Shown: positions 34,972-43,484 of the stretch, piece by piece
How positions within the stretch are numbered: the stretch's first letter is position 1
Layout of the letters: every line of letters begins with the position of its first letter
Assembly (NCBI GenBank): GCA_035263845.1
Contig: DATFQY010000164.1
Location: 1-64,000 of the forward strand
Length of the DNA stretch: 64,000 nt
From: JAWOLE01 sp035263845
Lineage (GTDB): Bacteria; Acidobacteriota; Thermoanaerobaculia; UBA5066; Gp7-AA6
Direction: 5' to 3'
Made by a program: the position numbers and the translations under genes
Notes under the pieces: model-generated
What the model was told of the DNA's origin: nothing
What the model saw: the letters and a program-made list of their open reading frames with translations, nothing else
Database searches by the model: none

Positions 34972-35002
34972 TTGTGAATTGTGAGTTGTGAATGGTGAAT
35001 GG
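34972..35002 (+). repeat. Tandem 7-base repeat, four and a half copies
   Basis: TTGTGAA, TTGTGAG, TTGTGAA, TGGTGAA and a partial TGG stand in the gap between the flotillin and PspA genes, just before the PspA ribosome-binding site. The repeat is a likely slippage site; no function is shown. Confidence 0.7.
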
Positions 35003-35015
35003 ACGGAGGTAAGTC

Positions 35016-35681
35016 ATGGCGCTACTGGAACGAGTCGCGACACTGGTTCGGGCAAACCTCAACGACCTCATCGACAAGGCCGAGGACCCCGAGAAGATGA
35101 TCAAACAGGTGATCCTCGACATGCAGAACCAGCTGCTGCAGGTCAAGACGCAGGTGGCGATCGCGATCGCCGACCAGCACCTGCTCGCGAAGAAGGCGGC
35201 GGAGAACGAGGAGAAGGAGAAGGAGTGGATGCGCAAGGCGGAGCTGGCGGTCGAGAAGACCGACGACGCGCTGGCCCGCGCGGCGCTGGAGCGGGCGATG
35301 GGCTACAAAGAGCTGGCCGGCAACTTCCACCAGCAGGTCGCGGACCAGAAAACGGAGGTCGAGAACCTGAAGGCCGCATTGCAGAAGCTCGAAGGAAAGC
35401 TCGCCGAGGCGCAGTCGCGCAGCGACCTGCTCCTGGCCCGGCACCGGCGGGCGCGCGTCTCGAAGAAGGCGAGCGAGGCGAAGCTCGCCATGGCGGCGGG
35501 CGCCGGGTCGAACACTTTCGACCGGATGAAGGACCGCGTGACGCGAGCCGAGGCCGTCAGCCAGGCCTGGGCCGAGATGACCGGGGACGACGTGGACGAC
35601 CGCTTCGCGGCCATCGAAAAGGAAAAGGAAGTCGACCGGCTCCTGTCGGAGTTGAAGTCCAGAAAGCTGCTGGGAGCGTGA
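35016..35681 (+). CDS. pspA: PspA/IM30-family phage-shock protein
   Basis: This 221-aa all-helical protein matches PspA/Vipp1. It has an amphipathic N-terminal helix (LLERVATLVRANLNDLIDKAEDPEKMI) that binds stressed membrane, then a coiled-coil hairpin (about 30-140) and C-terminal helices. PspA forms ESCRT-III-like rods that stabilise leaky inner membranes. No PspF, PspB or PspC is present; the operon links it instead to flotillin and an XRE regulator. GGAGG precedes the ATG. Confidence 0.92.
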   Translation: MALLERVATLVRANLNDLIDKAEDPEKMIKQVILDMQNQLLQVKTQVAIAIADQHLLAKKAAENEEKEKEWMRKAELAVEKTDDALARAALERAMGYKELAGNFHQQVADQKTEVENLKAALQKLEGKLAEAQSRSDLLLARHRRARVSKKASEAKLAMAAGAGSNTFDRMKDRVTRAEAVSQAWAEMTGDDVDDRFAAIEKEKEVDRLLSELKSRKLLGA

Positions 35682-35684
35682 GCC

Positions 35685-36023
35685 GTGATACCGAACAACT
35701 TCATCACGTCGGCCAACGAGCTGCCGGGGTATCGGATCGTCCGCAACATCGGAATCGTGCGGGGCATCACGGTGCGTTCGCGCTCCATCGTGGGGACGAT
35801 CGGGGCGGGGCTGCAGAGCCTGCTCGGCGGGAACATCACGCTCTGGACGGAGCTGTGCGAGCACGCGCGGCAGGAAGCGTTTGCTCTGATGGCCCAGCAC
35901 GCGCTGGAAGCCGGAGGCAACGCCGTCATCGCCATGCGGTACGACACGACGGAGATCGCGCAGGGCGTCGCCGAGGTCCTGGCCTACGGCACGGCCGTTG
36001 TGGTCGAGGTGGCCCGGGCGTAG
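35685..36023 (+). CDS. YbjQ/UPF0145-family protein
   Basis: This 112-aa protein matches the YbjQ family: ELPGYRIVRNIGIVRGITVRSRS near the start, a central helix ARQEAFALMAQHALEAGGNAVIAMRYDTTE, and a closing strand YGTAVVVE. The family forms pentameric rings of unknown role. The GTG start lies three bases after the PspA stop, so it ends the membrane-stress operon. Confidence 0.85.
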   Translation: MIPNNFITSANELPGYRIVRNIGIVRGITVRSRSIVGTIGAGLQSLLGGNITLWTELCEHARQEAFALMAQHALEAGGNAVIAMRYDTTEIAQGVAEVLAYGTAVVVEVARA

Positions 36024-36029
36024 CGGAGC

Positions 36030-37520
36030 TCAGCGGTCCGACGAGGCGCGGGCGGGAGCAGCGCCCGCTCCTTCGAACCACTTCCGCGCCCCCAGCAGCT
36101 TGACGTGGCTCTGGTCGCCCTCGATCGAGACGCCGACGGCGAGAATGCCGGTCTCCAGGAGGAAGGCGCCGTCGCGGACGTCCTTGCGGTCCCGGTAGCG
36201 GCCGGCGATCGTGAACTTGCCTCCCGAGGCCTCCAGGTTCTCGACCTCGACGGAGCGCGAGCCCAGGCGCACGCGCCCCGTCGCCTGGATTCCCTCCATC
36301 TTCAGGAGCCCTTCCGCCCATCCGGGCAGCTTCGCGGCGAAGAGCGTGTAGAGCGGGCGCGCGTCCCGGCAGGCGACCGAGGTCTGCGCCGCGAAATCGC
36401 CGTGGAAGCGCCCCGAGACGATCTCGAAGCGCCCCCACCAGTCCCTCTCGTCGTGCCGCGTTCCCTCCGTCGTCACGCCGGTTAACTCGACGCGACTTCC
36501 GGAGACGTCCAGGTTTCCGTTCTCGACGTCCCAGCGCGGGATGGCGAGCCTTCCGGCGGCGCGGCCCGCGACGGTGCCTTCCGGGTAACGGAAAGCGGCC
36601 CGCGTGAACTGGAAATCGCCGGCGCCCTTCCCGATCCCGTGATCGAACTCGACCTCGAAGCGCGCCTTCCCGCCGCCTCCGGAGAGCCGGGGCTCGGGCG
36701 TGCGGCGGAGGAAGTGGTTGAAGAAGCGGAGGTCGTCGGGGCGGCCCTCGATCCGGATGGCGCCGGAGATCTTCTTCCAGATGGCGTCGCCTCGGACCTC
36801 GTCCGGCTCGAACTCGTCGAAGCGGCAGTCCGCCTTCCCGGAGGCGGAGGCGAGGAGGCTCTCCGAGGGACCGAGCTCGAAGCGTCCGCTGACGAACTCC
36901 ACGGCGGCCGGCCCGATGGACGCCCGCGTGTGCGGCCGGAGGGAGAACCCGCCGGTCACCCGCGCGTGCCCGCGGAACCGGTAGAGCTCGACCCAGATGT
37001 CCGGCGCCGGATCGGCGACGAGGTTCTCGACGTGGATGGTCCAGTAGCGGCTCCTCTCCCGCGCCGACGGCGGCGGCGGCTCGGGCTCGAAGGTCTTCCA
37101 GGGCGGATCGGAAAAGCCCGGGATCTCCGGGACCCGCTTCTCGTGCGCCTGCGAGAAGTCGGCCTTCCGCACCTTCTCCCGCAGCCGGAAGACGAGGCCC
37201 TCCGCGCGGACCCGGGTCGCGTGGACCTGGCGGCGCAGCAGGTCGGGAAGCGAGATCGAGATCGTGGCCGCCTCCATGCGGAAGCGCCACTGCACGTTGT
37301 CGTCGCTGCCCCGCACGGCCAGGCCGCGGATCCGAATGATTCCCGGCACCCATGCGGAGGCCGAGTCGTAGTCGAGGAAGAGCTTCTCGGGGTCGGTATT
37401 GACCCATTTCCGCAGGAGCCCGGTCGTGACGATGAGGTGCGTGCCGAGTCCCCCCACGAAGATGAGGAGGACCACGAGCACCGCCAGGGCGATGCCGATC
37501 GTTCGCCGCCGTAACTTCAT
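36030..37520 (-). CDS. AsmA-like envelope protein
   Basis: This 496-aa protein has an N-terminal TM helix (about 9-31) and a long beta-rich periplasmic part with repeated amphipathic strands (SAWVPGIIRIRGLAVRG, WTIHVENLVADPAPDIWVELYRFRG, FEIVSGRFHGDFAAQT, SVEVENLEASGG). This is like AsmA/TamB-type lipid-transfer proteins, though no Pfam-grade motif can be confirmed by eye. It converges on the YbjQ gene with a six-base gap. Confidence 0.6.
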   Translation of the reverse strand: MKLRRRTIGIALAVLVVLLIFVGGLGTHLIVTTGLLRKWVNTDPEKLFLDYDSASAWVPGIIRIRGLAVRGSDDNVQWRFRMEAATISISLPDLLRRQVHATRVRAEGLVFRLREKVRKADFSQAHEKRVPEIPGFSDPPWKTFEPEPPPPSARERSRYWTIHVENLVADPAPDIWVELYRFRGHARVTGGFSLRPHTRASIGPAAVEFVSGRFELGPSESLLASASGKADCRFDEFEPDEVRGDAIWKKISGAIRIEGRPDDLRFFNHFLRRTPEPRLSGGGGKARFEVEFDHGIGKGAGDFQFTRAAFRYPEGTVAGRAAGRLAIPRWDVENGNLDVSGSRVELTGVTTEGTRHDERDWWGRFEIVSGRFHGDFAAQTSVACRDARPLYTLFAAKLPGWAEGLLKMEGIQATGRVRLGSRSVEVENLEASGGKFTIAGRYRDRKDVRDGAFLLETGILAVGVSIEGDQSHVKLLGARKWFEGAGAAPARASSDR

Positions 37521-37599
37521 GCGTGCCGCGGGCTTCTACCGCAAGGGTCGAGCCAATCTGCCCTGAACTTTCATCCCCGTCTTTTCGTTTCTATTACCG

Positions 37600-38541
37600 A
37601 TGACGACGGCAATCGAGGCCCGGGGACTACGCAAGGTCTACCGCTCCGGGCTCAAGGGGCGGGCGGTGATCGCCTTGAACGGTATCGACTTACACGTCGA
37701 GCCGGGAGAGGTGTTCGGCCTGCTGGGCCCCAACGGCGCCGGCAAGACGACGACGGTCAAGATCCTTCTCGGCCTGACGCACGCGACTTCCGGGGAGGCT
37801 TCCATCTTCGGAATCCCGGTCGGCGACCCGGCCAGCCGCCGGCGCGTCGGCTACCTGCCGGAGGGCCACCGATTCCCGGGCTACCTGACCGCTCGGGAGA
37901 CTCTTCGGATCTTCGGCCGGATGTCGGGTGTCGAGAAAACGGATCTGTCCAGGCGGATCCCGGCGCTTCTCGAGCGGGTGCGGCTCTCCCAGTGGAGCGA
38001 CGTGCGGGTGAAGAAGTTCTCGAAGGGGATGACACAGCGTCTTGGGCTCGCCGCCGCGCTCGTTCACGAGCCGGACGTCCTGCTGCTCGATGAGCCGACC
38101 GACGGCGTGGACCCGGTCGGCCGCCGCGAGATCCGCGATCTCTTGGCCCAGGAAGCCGGAAAGGGGCGCGCGATCCTGGTCAACTCGCACCTGCTCTCGG
38201 AAGTCGAGCGCATCTGCGGCCGCGTTGCCGTCCTGCGCGAAGGCTCCGTCGCCGCGCAGGGGAGGATCGAGGACCTCACGGCCGCCACCTCCCGCTACAA
38301 GCTCGTGGCGAGCGGCGTGGACGACGCCCTCCTCTCCGACCTTCGCGGGACCGGCGCCTCGATCGACCGCGTCAACGGCCACTTTGACCTGACGGCCCGC
38401 GACCTCGAGCACTTGAACGCCCTCGTGGACCGCCTTCGGGCCCGGGGAGCGCAGCTCCAGGAGCTCACGCCCGTGCGCTCCTCGCTCGAGGACGTCTTCG
38501 TGGGGCTCGTGACGCCGCAGTCCCGGGAGCCGCGCGCATGA
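37600..38541 (+). CDS. ABC transporter ATP-binding protein (ABC-2 type)
   Basis: This 313-aa ATPase has Walker A GPNGAGKTTT (near 47), a Q-loop at GYLPEGH, signature FSKGMTQRLGLA, Walker B VLLLDEPTDG and the H-loop in LVNSHLL. A C-terminal extension (about 225-313) is typical of ABC-2 exporters. It overlaps the permease gene by four bases (ATGA). Probably exports or organises an envelope component. Confidence 0.93.
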   Translation: MTTAIEARGLRKVYRSGLKGRAVIALNGIDLHVEPGEVFGLLGPNGAGKTTTVKILLGLTHATSGEASIFGIPVGDPASRRRVGYLPEGHRFPGYLTARETLRIFGRMSGVEKTDLSRRIPALLERVRLSQWSDVRVKKFSKGMTQRLGLAAALVHEPDVLLLDEPTDGVDPVGRREIRDLLAQEAGKGRAILVNSHLLSEVERICGRVAVLREGSVAAQGRIEDLTAATSRYKLVASGVDDALLSDLRGTGASIDRVNGHFDLTARDLEHLNALVDRLRARGAQLQELTPVRSSLEDVFVGLVTPQSREPRA

Positions 38542-39392
38542 GGGCCTGGGCGGCGAGCATCGAGGAGGTTTTCCGCGAGGCCGCGGCGCGGTGGACGCTG
38601 ATCGCCTACTTCGCGCTCTCCTCGCTCTTCATCCTGATCTTCGCCCTGGCGGTGAACCTGGACGTCGTCAACGGCGCTCTGGCCGGCGCCCGCCTGTTCG
38701 GCCAGTCCGTGAACCTGCCGGATCGCTCGATCGACATCGACCGGCTCGTGCTCGGCTTCGAGTCGGGCTTCTCCGGGTTCCTCTACCTCGTCGGCACGTT
38801 CCTGGCGCTCTTCGCGACGGCGCACCTGGTGCCGCGGCTCCAGGAGAAGGGGACGATCGACCTTTATCTCTCGCGGCCCGTCGGGCGGATCCCGCTCCTT
38901 CTCTCGCGTTACTCGGGAGGGATGCTGCTGGCCACCGCGAACCTGGCGTACCTGATCGGCTCGATCTGGATCATCATCCTGTGGAAGACCCGGGTCGTCC
39001 ACTGGCGATTCCTCTTCGGCGGCGTGACGATCCTCTTCACGATCGCCGTCCTGCTCGCGTTCGCGTTTCTCGTCGGCGTCGCGACCTCCTCGACGGGCGT
39101 TTCGCTGATGTCCACCTACGCCGTCTTCTTCCTCGCGGCGATCCTCGCCGCGCACCAGAAGATCTCGGCGGCGATGTCCTCGGAGTGGGCGGCGAAGCTC
39201 GTGGACGGCCTGTACTGGGTCTTTCCCAAGACGGCCGAGCTCGGGCGCGCGACCGTCTCCGCGGTCGCCGGCAACCGGGTGCTCCACGGCGCGGCGCCCG
39301 CCAACCTCTTCGCGGTTTACGGCTCGACGGCCCTCTTCGGTCTCGCGGCCCTGACCCTGGCCTGCTGGCTCTTTTCCAGAAAGGATTTCTGA
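38538..39392 (+). CDS. ABC-2 type permease
   Basis: This 284-aa protein has six TM helices (about 18-37, 78-98, 127-150, 157-180, 190-208, 250-275) in the NosY/ABC-2 pattern, including LSRPVGRIPLLLSRYSGGM. Start codon overlap with the ATPase gene makes a two-component exporter likely. Confidence 0.88.
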   Translation: MRAWAASIEEVFREAAARWTLIAYFALSSLFILIFALAVNLDVVNGALAGARLFGQSVNLPDRSIDIDRLVLGFESGFSGFLYLVGTFLALFATAHLVPRLQEKGTIDLYLSRPVGRIPLLLSRYSGGMLLATANLAYLIGSIWIIILWKTRVVHWRFLFGGVTILFTIAVLLAFAFLVGVATSSTGVSLMSTYAVFFLAAILAAHQKISAAMSSEWAAKLVDGLYWVFPKTAELGRATVSAVAGNRVLHGAAPANLFAVYGSTALFGLAALTLACWLFSRKDF

Positions 39393-39393
39393 A

Positions 39394-40422
39394 ATGAAGA
39401 AGGTCCATTCGCTCCTCCACCTCGCGGCGGCCGGCTTCGCGTTCTGCGTGGCGCTCACCGCGGCGGCCCCGGCCTACGCCGCGTCGCGCTCGGCCGCGGA
39501 CCTGCTCTCGCTCGTTCCGCCGGATGCGGCGACCGTCGCGGTCGTCCGCTTCAGCGACCTGCGCGAGAGCCCGGTCGCGGCGAAGCTCTTCGCCAGCGCC
39601 GACCGGATGGCGGCCGACGGCGACGCGGCTCGCTTCTTCGAGGACGCCCAGCTGAACCCGAAGAAGGACGTGGACGTGGTCGTCGTGGCCGCCAGGCCCT
39701 CCTCGGGCGGCAGCGGCTCCCCGATCCTCGCGCTCTTCGAGGGTCGGTTCGACACGAACCGCCTTGCGAGCGCGCTCGTCTCGCGCGGAGGCTTCCGCAA
39801 GACCTCGCCGGCAGGCGACTACTACCAGCTGCCCGAGAAGCACACCTCGGAAGGCGAGCGGACGAGCGCCGTGGCGTTCGTCAACTCGAACCTCGTGATC
39901 GCCGGGACGGAGTCGGCGGTCGTCCAGGCGCTCGCCGACCGGCAGTCGGGCGGCACCGCCTTCGTTTCGGGCGCGGGGCTGGGGCGCGAGTTGAAGCGGG
40001 TGGACCTTAGCGCCGCCTTCTGGGTGCTCGTGGACGTCAACCGGTACCCCCCGGCGATGAAGGGTCGGGCGCGCATGGAGAGGCGCAGCGAATCCGGCGG
40101 CGAGCCGGAGGCGGCGATGATGGGTGCGATGAAGTCGGTGTCCCTCGTGGCGCTGCAGGCGAACACTCGGGGAGACGGGCTGGAACTGTCGGCGGCCGGC
40201 GTGGCTCGCGACGCGGACAGCCGGCAGCTGCTCGAGGACTCGTTGAAGGGGTTGATGGCGATGTGGAGGCTCGCGGTGGAGGACAGGTCGCCGGAGCTGG
40301 TGTCGGTCATCCGCCAGTTCTCCGTCTCCAGCGACGCGGACTCCGTCTCCATCCACGGAACCCTCTCCGGCACCGCGATCCGCACGTTGATGCAGAAGAA
40401 GGCCCACTCCTCGGAGTTCTAG
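39394..40422 (+). CDS. Secreted hypothetical protein (DUF3352-like)
   Basis: This 342-aa protein has a signal peptide cleaved near AYA-AS (about residue 29). It has the pattern of secreted DUF3352-type proteins: LLSLVPPDAATVAVVRFSDL, FEGRFDTNRLASAL, FVNSNLVIAGTESAVVQAL. It starts one base after the permease stop, so it likely belongs to the ABC-2 operon. Function unknown. Confidence 0.7.
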   Translation: MKKVHSLLHLAAAGFAFCVALTAAAPAYAASRSAADLLSLVPPDAATVAVVRFSDLRESPVAAKLFASADRMAADGDAARFFEDAQLNPKKDVDVVVVAARPSSGGSGSPILALFEGRFDTNRLASALVSRGGFRKTSPAGDYYQLPEKHTSEGERTSAVAFVNSNLVIAGTESAVVQALADRQSGGTAFVSGAGLGRELKRVDLSAAFWVLVDVNRYPPAMKGRARMERRSESGGEPEAAMMGAMKSVSLVALQANTRGDGLELSAAGVARDADSRQLLEDSLKGLMAMWRLAVEDRSPELVSVIRQFSVSSDADSVSIHGTLSGTAIRTLMQKKAHSSEF

Positions 40423-40424
40423 GT

Positions 40425-40540
40425 CACGACCAGAGGCGGGAGGGCGCAAGGCCCTCCCCTACGAAACGAGAGCCCGACCGCGGCCCTCGTCGGGTTTCGG
40501 GTGTCGTCGGGGAGGGGCTTGCCCCTCCCGCCCGGTCGTG
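40425..40540. repeat. 116-bp palindromic element (REP/MITE-like)
   Basis: The ends CACGACC (40425-40431) and GGTCGTG (40534-40540) are inverted. They are followed inward by matching GGCGGGAGGG and CCCTCCCGCC arms, each arm itself a hairpin (GGGAGGGC/GCCCTCCC and GGGAGGGG/CCCCTCCC). An inner CCCGAC/GTCGGG pair closes the centre. The whole stretch can fold into a cruciform. It fills the gap between the secreted-protein gene and the GreA-type gene and may act as a terminator or be a mobile repeat. Confidence 0.65.
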
Positions 40541-40557
40541 CTCTATTCACGGCTCCA

Positions 40558-42630
40558 ATGGCGCCGGCCACCAGCGAGCTTCCCGCGGACGTCGCGCAGC
40601 TGATCGAGCAGAAGAGCTTCGATGCGCTGGAAGACGTGTGGATGGCCAGGATGGAGGCGGAGCCGGAGAACCTTCCCTTCTTCTTCACGGTCGCCGCGGC
40701 GGTCAAGAAGAAGGGGGGCGTCGCCAACGCCGTCTCCTGGCTGCGGTTCCTCGCCGACTACGAGGCCGAGCGGGGAGACTCCGACCGCCAGGTCGCGGTT
40801 CTCCTGGAGATCGCGAGGATGTCTCCGACGGATTCGCAGATCCGCGGGGAGATCGACGCGGCCCTGCGGAAGATCCACGCGGGCCATCCGGCGCTCGCGA
40901 CGGTCTTCGCCCAGTTCCACCTCGCGACCGCGCCGGACCTCTCGGAGACGGCGGGAAAGATAGCCCGGTGGCTCCACTTCTCACCGGGCGGGATCTACCT
41001 GATGCCGGGGCGGGGCGCCGGACGGATCGCCGAGCTGAATCCCGCCCTCGACGTCATCCGCATGGAGTTTCCCAACGCGAAGCTGCCGCTGTCGCTGGTC
41101 AACGCCGAGAAGAACCTGGTGGCGCTGGCCCCCGAGCACCTGCTCCGGCGCAAGCTCGAGGACCCGCAGGGAACGAAGGCGCTCGCCGAGCGCGACCCGG
41201 CCGAGACCGTGAGGCTGCTGCTCGCGAGCTTCGGCCGTCCGATGACGCTGATCGAGGTCAAGGACAACATGGCCGGGATCGTGGAGGAATCGAAGTGGGG
41301 GAGCTTCTGGGCCGCCGCTCGCAAGAACCCCCAGATCGTGGCCTCCGGCGCCGGTAAGGCCGCCACCGTGGCGTGGTCGGCGAGCGCGGGAGACGCGGAG
41401 GAATCCGTCCGGCACGAGTTCGAGGCCGCCTCCCCGGCCCAGAAGATCGAGATCGCCCGCAAACAGGCGAAGCGGTCGAAGGACCTCGCGAAGTTCTTCG
41501 GGGACTCGCTGGCCGCGGAGTCCCGCGCCGCCGCCGGAAGGGGAGAGCCGGCCCTCGCCTGGGAGCTCTCCCAGGCCGCTCTCAAAATCGTTCCCGGCCA
41601 GCCCGAGGCGTTCGGCGCGTCGGAGCTTCTCGCGGCGCGCGACGTGCCGTCTGTCCTCGGCCACATCCGCGACTACGCCGCCCGGGAGAAAGCGCTCGAG
41701 ACCATCCGATCCGGCCGCGCCGACTGGCTCGACATCTTCGCGGACAGGATCTTCCACGAGGACGATGCGCGCGTTCTCTCGACGCTCTTCGCCGGCGTCG
41801 CCGAGGCGCCCGAGCGATCCGAAGAGATCGCCCGGCGCGTCCTGCGCTCCCCGCGCCAGGCGCCCCGGGCGTTCCTGTGGCTGATCGAACGGATGCGGGG
41901 CGAAGGCAGGCCGCTCCCCGCCAACACGTTCTTCGCGATCCTCGAGGCGCTGCGACAGGACGAGTTCTCGAGCTACCGCGCGAAGTTGAAGGAGCTCTTC
42001 GACCCCGGCAACGTCGCGGTCGGGATCGTCCAGGCCGCGGGCTCGGAAGAGGAGGCTCGGACGTACCTCGACGCGCTCGAGCGGGCCGGGGGCCTTGAGG
42101 AGCACCGGCGCGCGCTGGTCAAGGAAGCCCTGCTGATGCGCTTCCCGGGGCTCCGTGCGCCCGCGCGCGAGTACGTGTACTCGACTCCGGAGGCGATCGA
42201 GGCCCGCCGGAGCGAGCTGATGCACCTGAGACAGGTCGAGCTGCCCGCCAATGCCGAGGCGATGCGGGTGGCCAAGGAGCACGGAGACCTCTCGGAGAAC
42301 TTCGAATACCACGCGGCCCGGCAGCGCCACGAGTACCTCTCCGCGCGGATCGCGACGCTCGCCGACGAGCTGTCACGCTCGCGCGCGCTCGACTCCTCGC
42401 GCATCGACCCCTCGGAGGTCCGCGTGGGCACGCGCGTGAGGCTGAAGGAAGTCGAGAGCGGCCAGGAACGCTCCGCCACGATCCTCGGTCCCTGGGACTC
42501 GAAGCCCGAGGAGGCTGTGTACTCCTACCAGTCGGAGTTCGCCGACGCGCTGCTGGGAGCCAAGCCCGGCGAGCGCGTCAAGGCCGGCGGCGCGGAGGTC
42601 GAGATCCTCTCCATCGAGCCCTGGAGATAG
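40558..42630 (+). CDS. Long GreA/GreB-family transcript-cleavage factor
   Basis: This 690-aa protein ends in a GreA/GreB domain. The coiled-coil tip HGDLSENFEYHAARQ carries the acidic residues that reach RNA polymerase's active site. The C-terminal FKBP-like part contains VRVGTRVRLKEVES and LLGAKPGERVKAG. The preceding 530 residues are helical, TPR-like in places, with an internal SPGGIYLMPGRGAGRIAELNP segment. Long Gre proteins of this build are known in Chlamydiae and some other phyla. I chose ATG 40558; an upstream start at 40501 would lie in the palindromic element. Expected role is rescue of backtracked RNA polymerase. Confidence 0.8.
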   Translation: MAPATSELPADVAQLIEQKSFDALEDVWMARMEAEPENLPFFFTVAAAVKKKGGVANAVSWLRFLADYEAERGDSDRQVAVLLEIARMSPTDSQIRGEIDAALRKIHAGHPALATVFAQFHLATAPDLSETAGKIARWLHFSPGGIYLMPGRGAGRIAELNPALDVIRMEFPNAKLPLSLVNAEKNLVALAPEHLLRRKLEDPQGTKALAERDPAETVRLLLASFGRPMTLIEVKDNMAGIVEESKWGSFWAAARKNPQIVASGAGKAATVAWSASAGDAEESVRHEFEAASPAQKIEIARKQAKRSKDLAKFFGDSLAAESRAAAGRGEPALAWELSQAALKIVPGQPEAFGASELLAARDVPSVLGHIRDYAAREKALETIRSGRADWLDIFADRIFHEDDARVLSTLFAGVAEAPERSEEIARRVLRSPRQAPRAFLWLIERMRGEGRPLPANTFFAILEALRQDEFSSYRAKLKELFDPGNVAVGIVQAAGSEEEARTYLDALERAGGLEEHRRALVKEALLMRFPGLRAPAREYVYSTPEAIEARRSELMHLRQVELPANAEAMRVAKEHGDLSENFEYHAARQRHEYLSARIATLADELSRSRALDSSRIDPSEVRVGTRVRLKEVESGQERSATILGPWDSKPEEAVYSYQSEFADALLGAKPGERVKAGGAEVEILSIEPWR

Positions 42631-42661
42631 AAAAAGACCCGGCGGCCACGAGGACCGCCGA
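42631..42661 (-). terminator. Intrinsic terminator of the DUF5666 lipoprotein gene
   Basis: Read on the minus strand, CGGCGG(T)CC pairs with GGCCGCCG around a TCGT loop, an 8-bp stem with one bulge. GGTCTTTTT follows. It lies 26 bases beyond the minus-strand stop at 42687 and abuts the stop of the Gre gene. Confidence 0.6.
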
Positions 42662-42686
42662 GCAGGGAAGGAACCGCGGCCGGGAT

Positions 42687-43328
42687 TCAGTCTTCGTTCT
42701 GGATGTCTACCCGGAAGGCGAGAATGGACTTGTCCGGCTGAAGCTGCCCCTGGACCTCGACTTCCACGCCGGTCTTCACATCCGCCAGGGTCTTCGGCAC
42801 GTCGTCGCCTCGAAACTGCGTCGCGCCGTTGGTCTGCACGGTGACGGGACCGGACTCCGTCATCACGACGAAGCTCGTTCCGTTGACGGTACCGACCCTG
42901 CCCTCGACCTCGTTTTCGTTGTCGTCGTCCTCGGGCCCGGGAGTGCGGGTGGCGGTGGGAGTCAAAGGCGTCCGGGTCCCGGTCGGCGTAACGGTCGGTG
43001 TGAGCGTGGGCGTCTTCGTCCTCTCGTTCTCTTCCGGCTCGGGCGTGCGGGTTGCCGTCGGCGTCGGCGGCGTGCCGGTCACCGTCGGCCTGGGGGTCTT
43101 GTCGTCGTCCCTTCCCTCGCGCGGATCGACCTTGACCGTTCCGCGCCCGCGGTTGGACGTGGCCATGTTGGTCCCGGCCGCGTCGGTCGACGCCGGCTTT
43201 CCAGCGGCCGGAGAGGAGGCGCCGGCCTGCGTCGGCATCTCCCTGTCGGAACAGGAAAGGACGATCAGCATGAGAGAAGTGAGCAGGAGAACGACAGGAC
43301 GACGATTGGCGGAGACACGACCTTCCAT
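42687..43328 (-). CDS. Lipoprotein with Thr-Pro linker and DUF5666-like domain
   Basis: This 213-aa protein has a lipoprotein signal (LLLTSLMLIVLSC, Cys near 26). Then comes a Thr/Pro-rich, charged linker (about 60-135: TPTVTGTPPTPTATRTPEP) and a C-terminal OB-like domain of the DUF5666 kind (VEGRVGTVNGTSFVVMTESGPVTVQ, TLADVKTGVEVEVQGQL). GAAGGAGGG lies before the ATG. Likely sits in the outer membrane or periplasm. The linker matches those of the sugar dehydrogenase and beta-helix proteins. Confidence 0.75.
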   Translation of the reverse strand: MEGRVSANRRPVVLLLTSLMLIVLSCSDREMPTQAGASSPAAGKPASTDAAGTNMATSNRGRGTVKVDPREGRDDDKTPRPTVTGTPPTPTATRTPEPEENERTKTPTLTPTVTPTGTRTPLTPTATRTPGPEDDDNENEVEGRVGTVNGTSFVVMTESGPVTVQTNGATQFRGDDVPKTLADVKTGVEVEVQGQLQPDKSILAFRVDIQNED

Positions 43329-43458
43329 ACACCCTCCTTCGTTTCGATTGCCACGGGGCTTGCGACTCGCTCGGATCCCCGGCTGCGCGCGATCTTGCGC
43401 GCGCGGAGTGCGAACGCCGCCGCGATTAATTGCGTTCTAACTGCCGCTTAAGCCGCGA

Positions 43459-43484
43459 TTAAGCGCGCCCTCATCGCGCTTTAA
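43459..43484 (-). other. AT-containing inverted repeat at the acyltransferase stop
   Basis: TTAAGCGCG (43459-43467) and CGCGCTTTAA (43475-43484) form a nine-base-pair hairpin with one bulge. It overlaps the TAA of the acyltransferase gene. No T-run follows, so a terminator role is uncertain. Confidence 0.35.
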
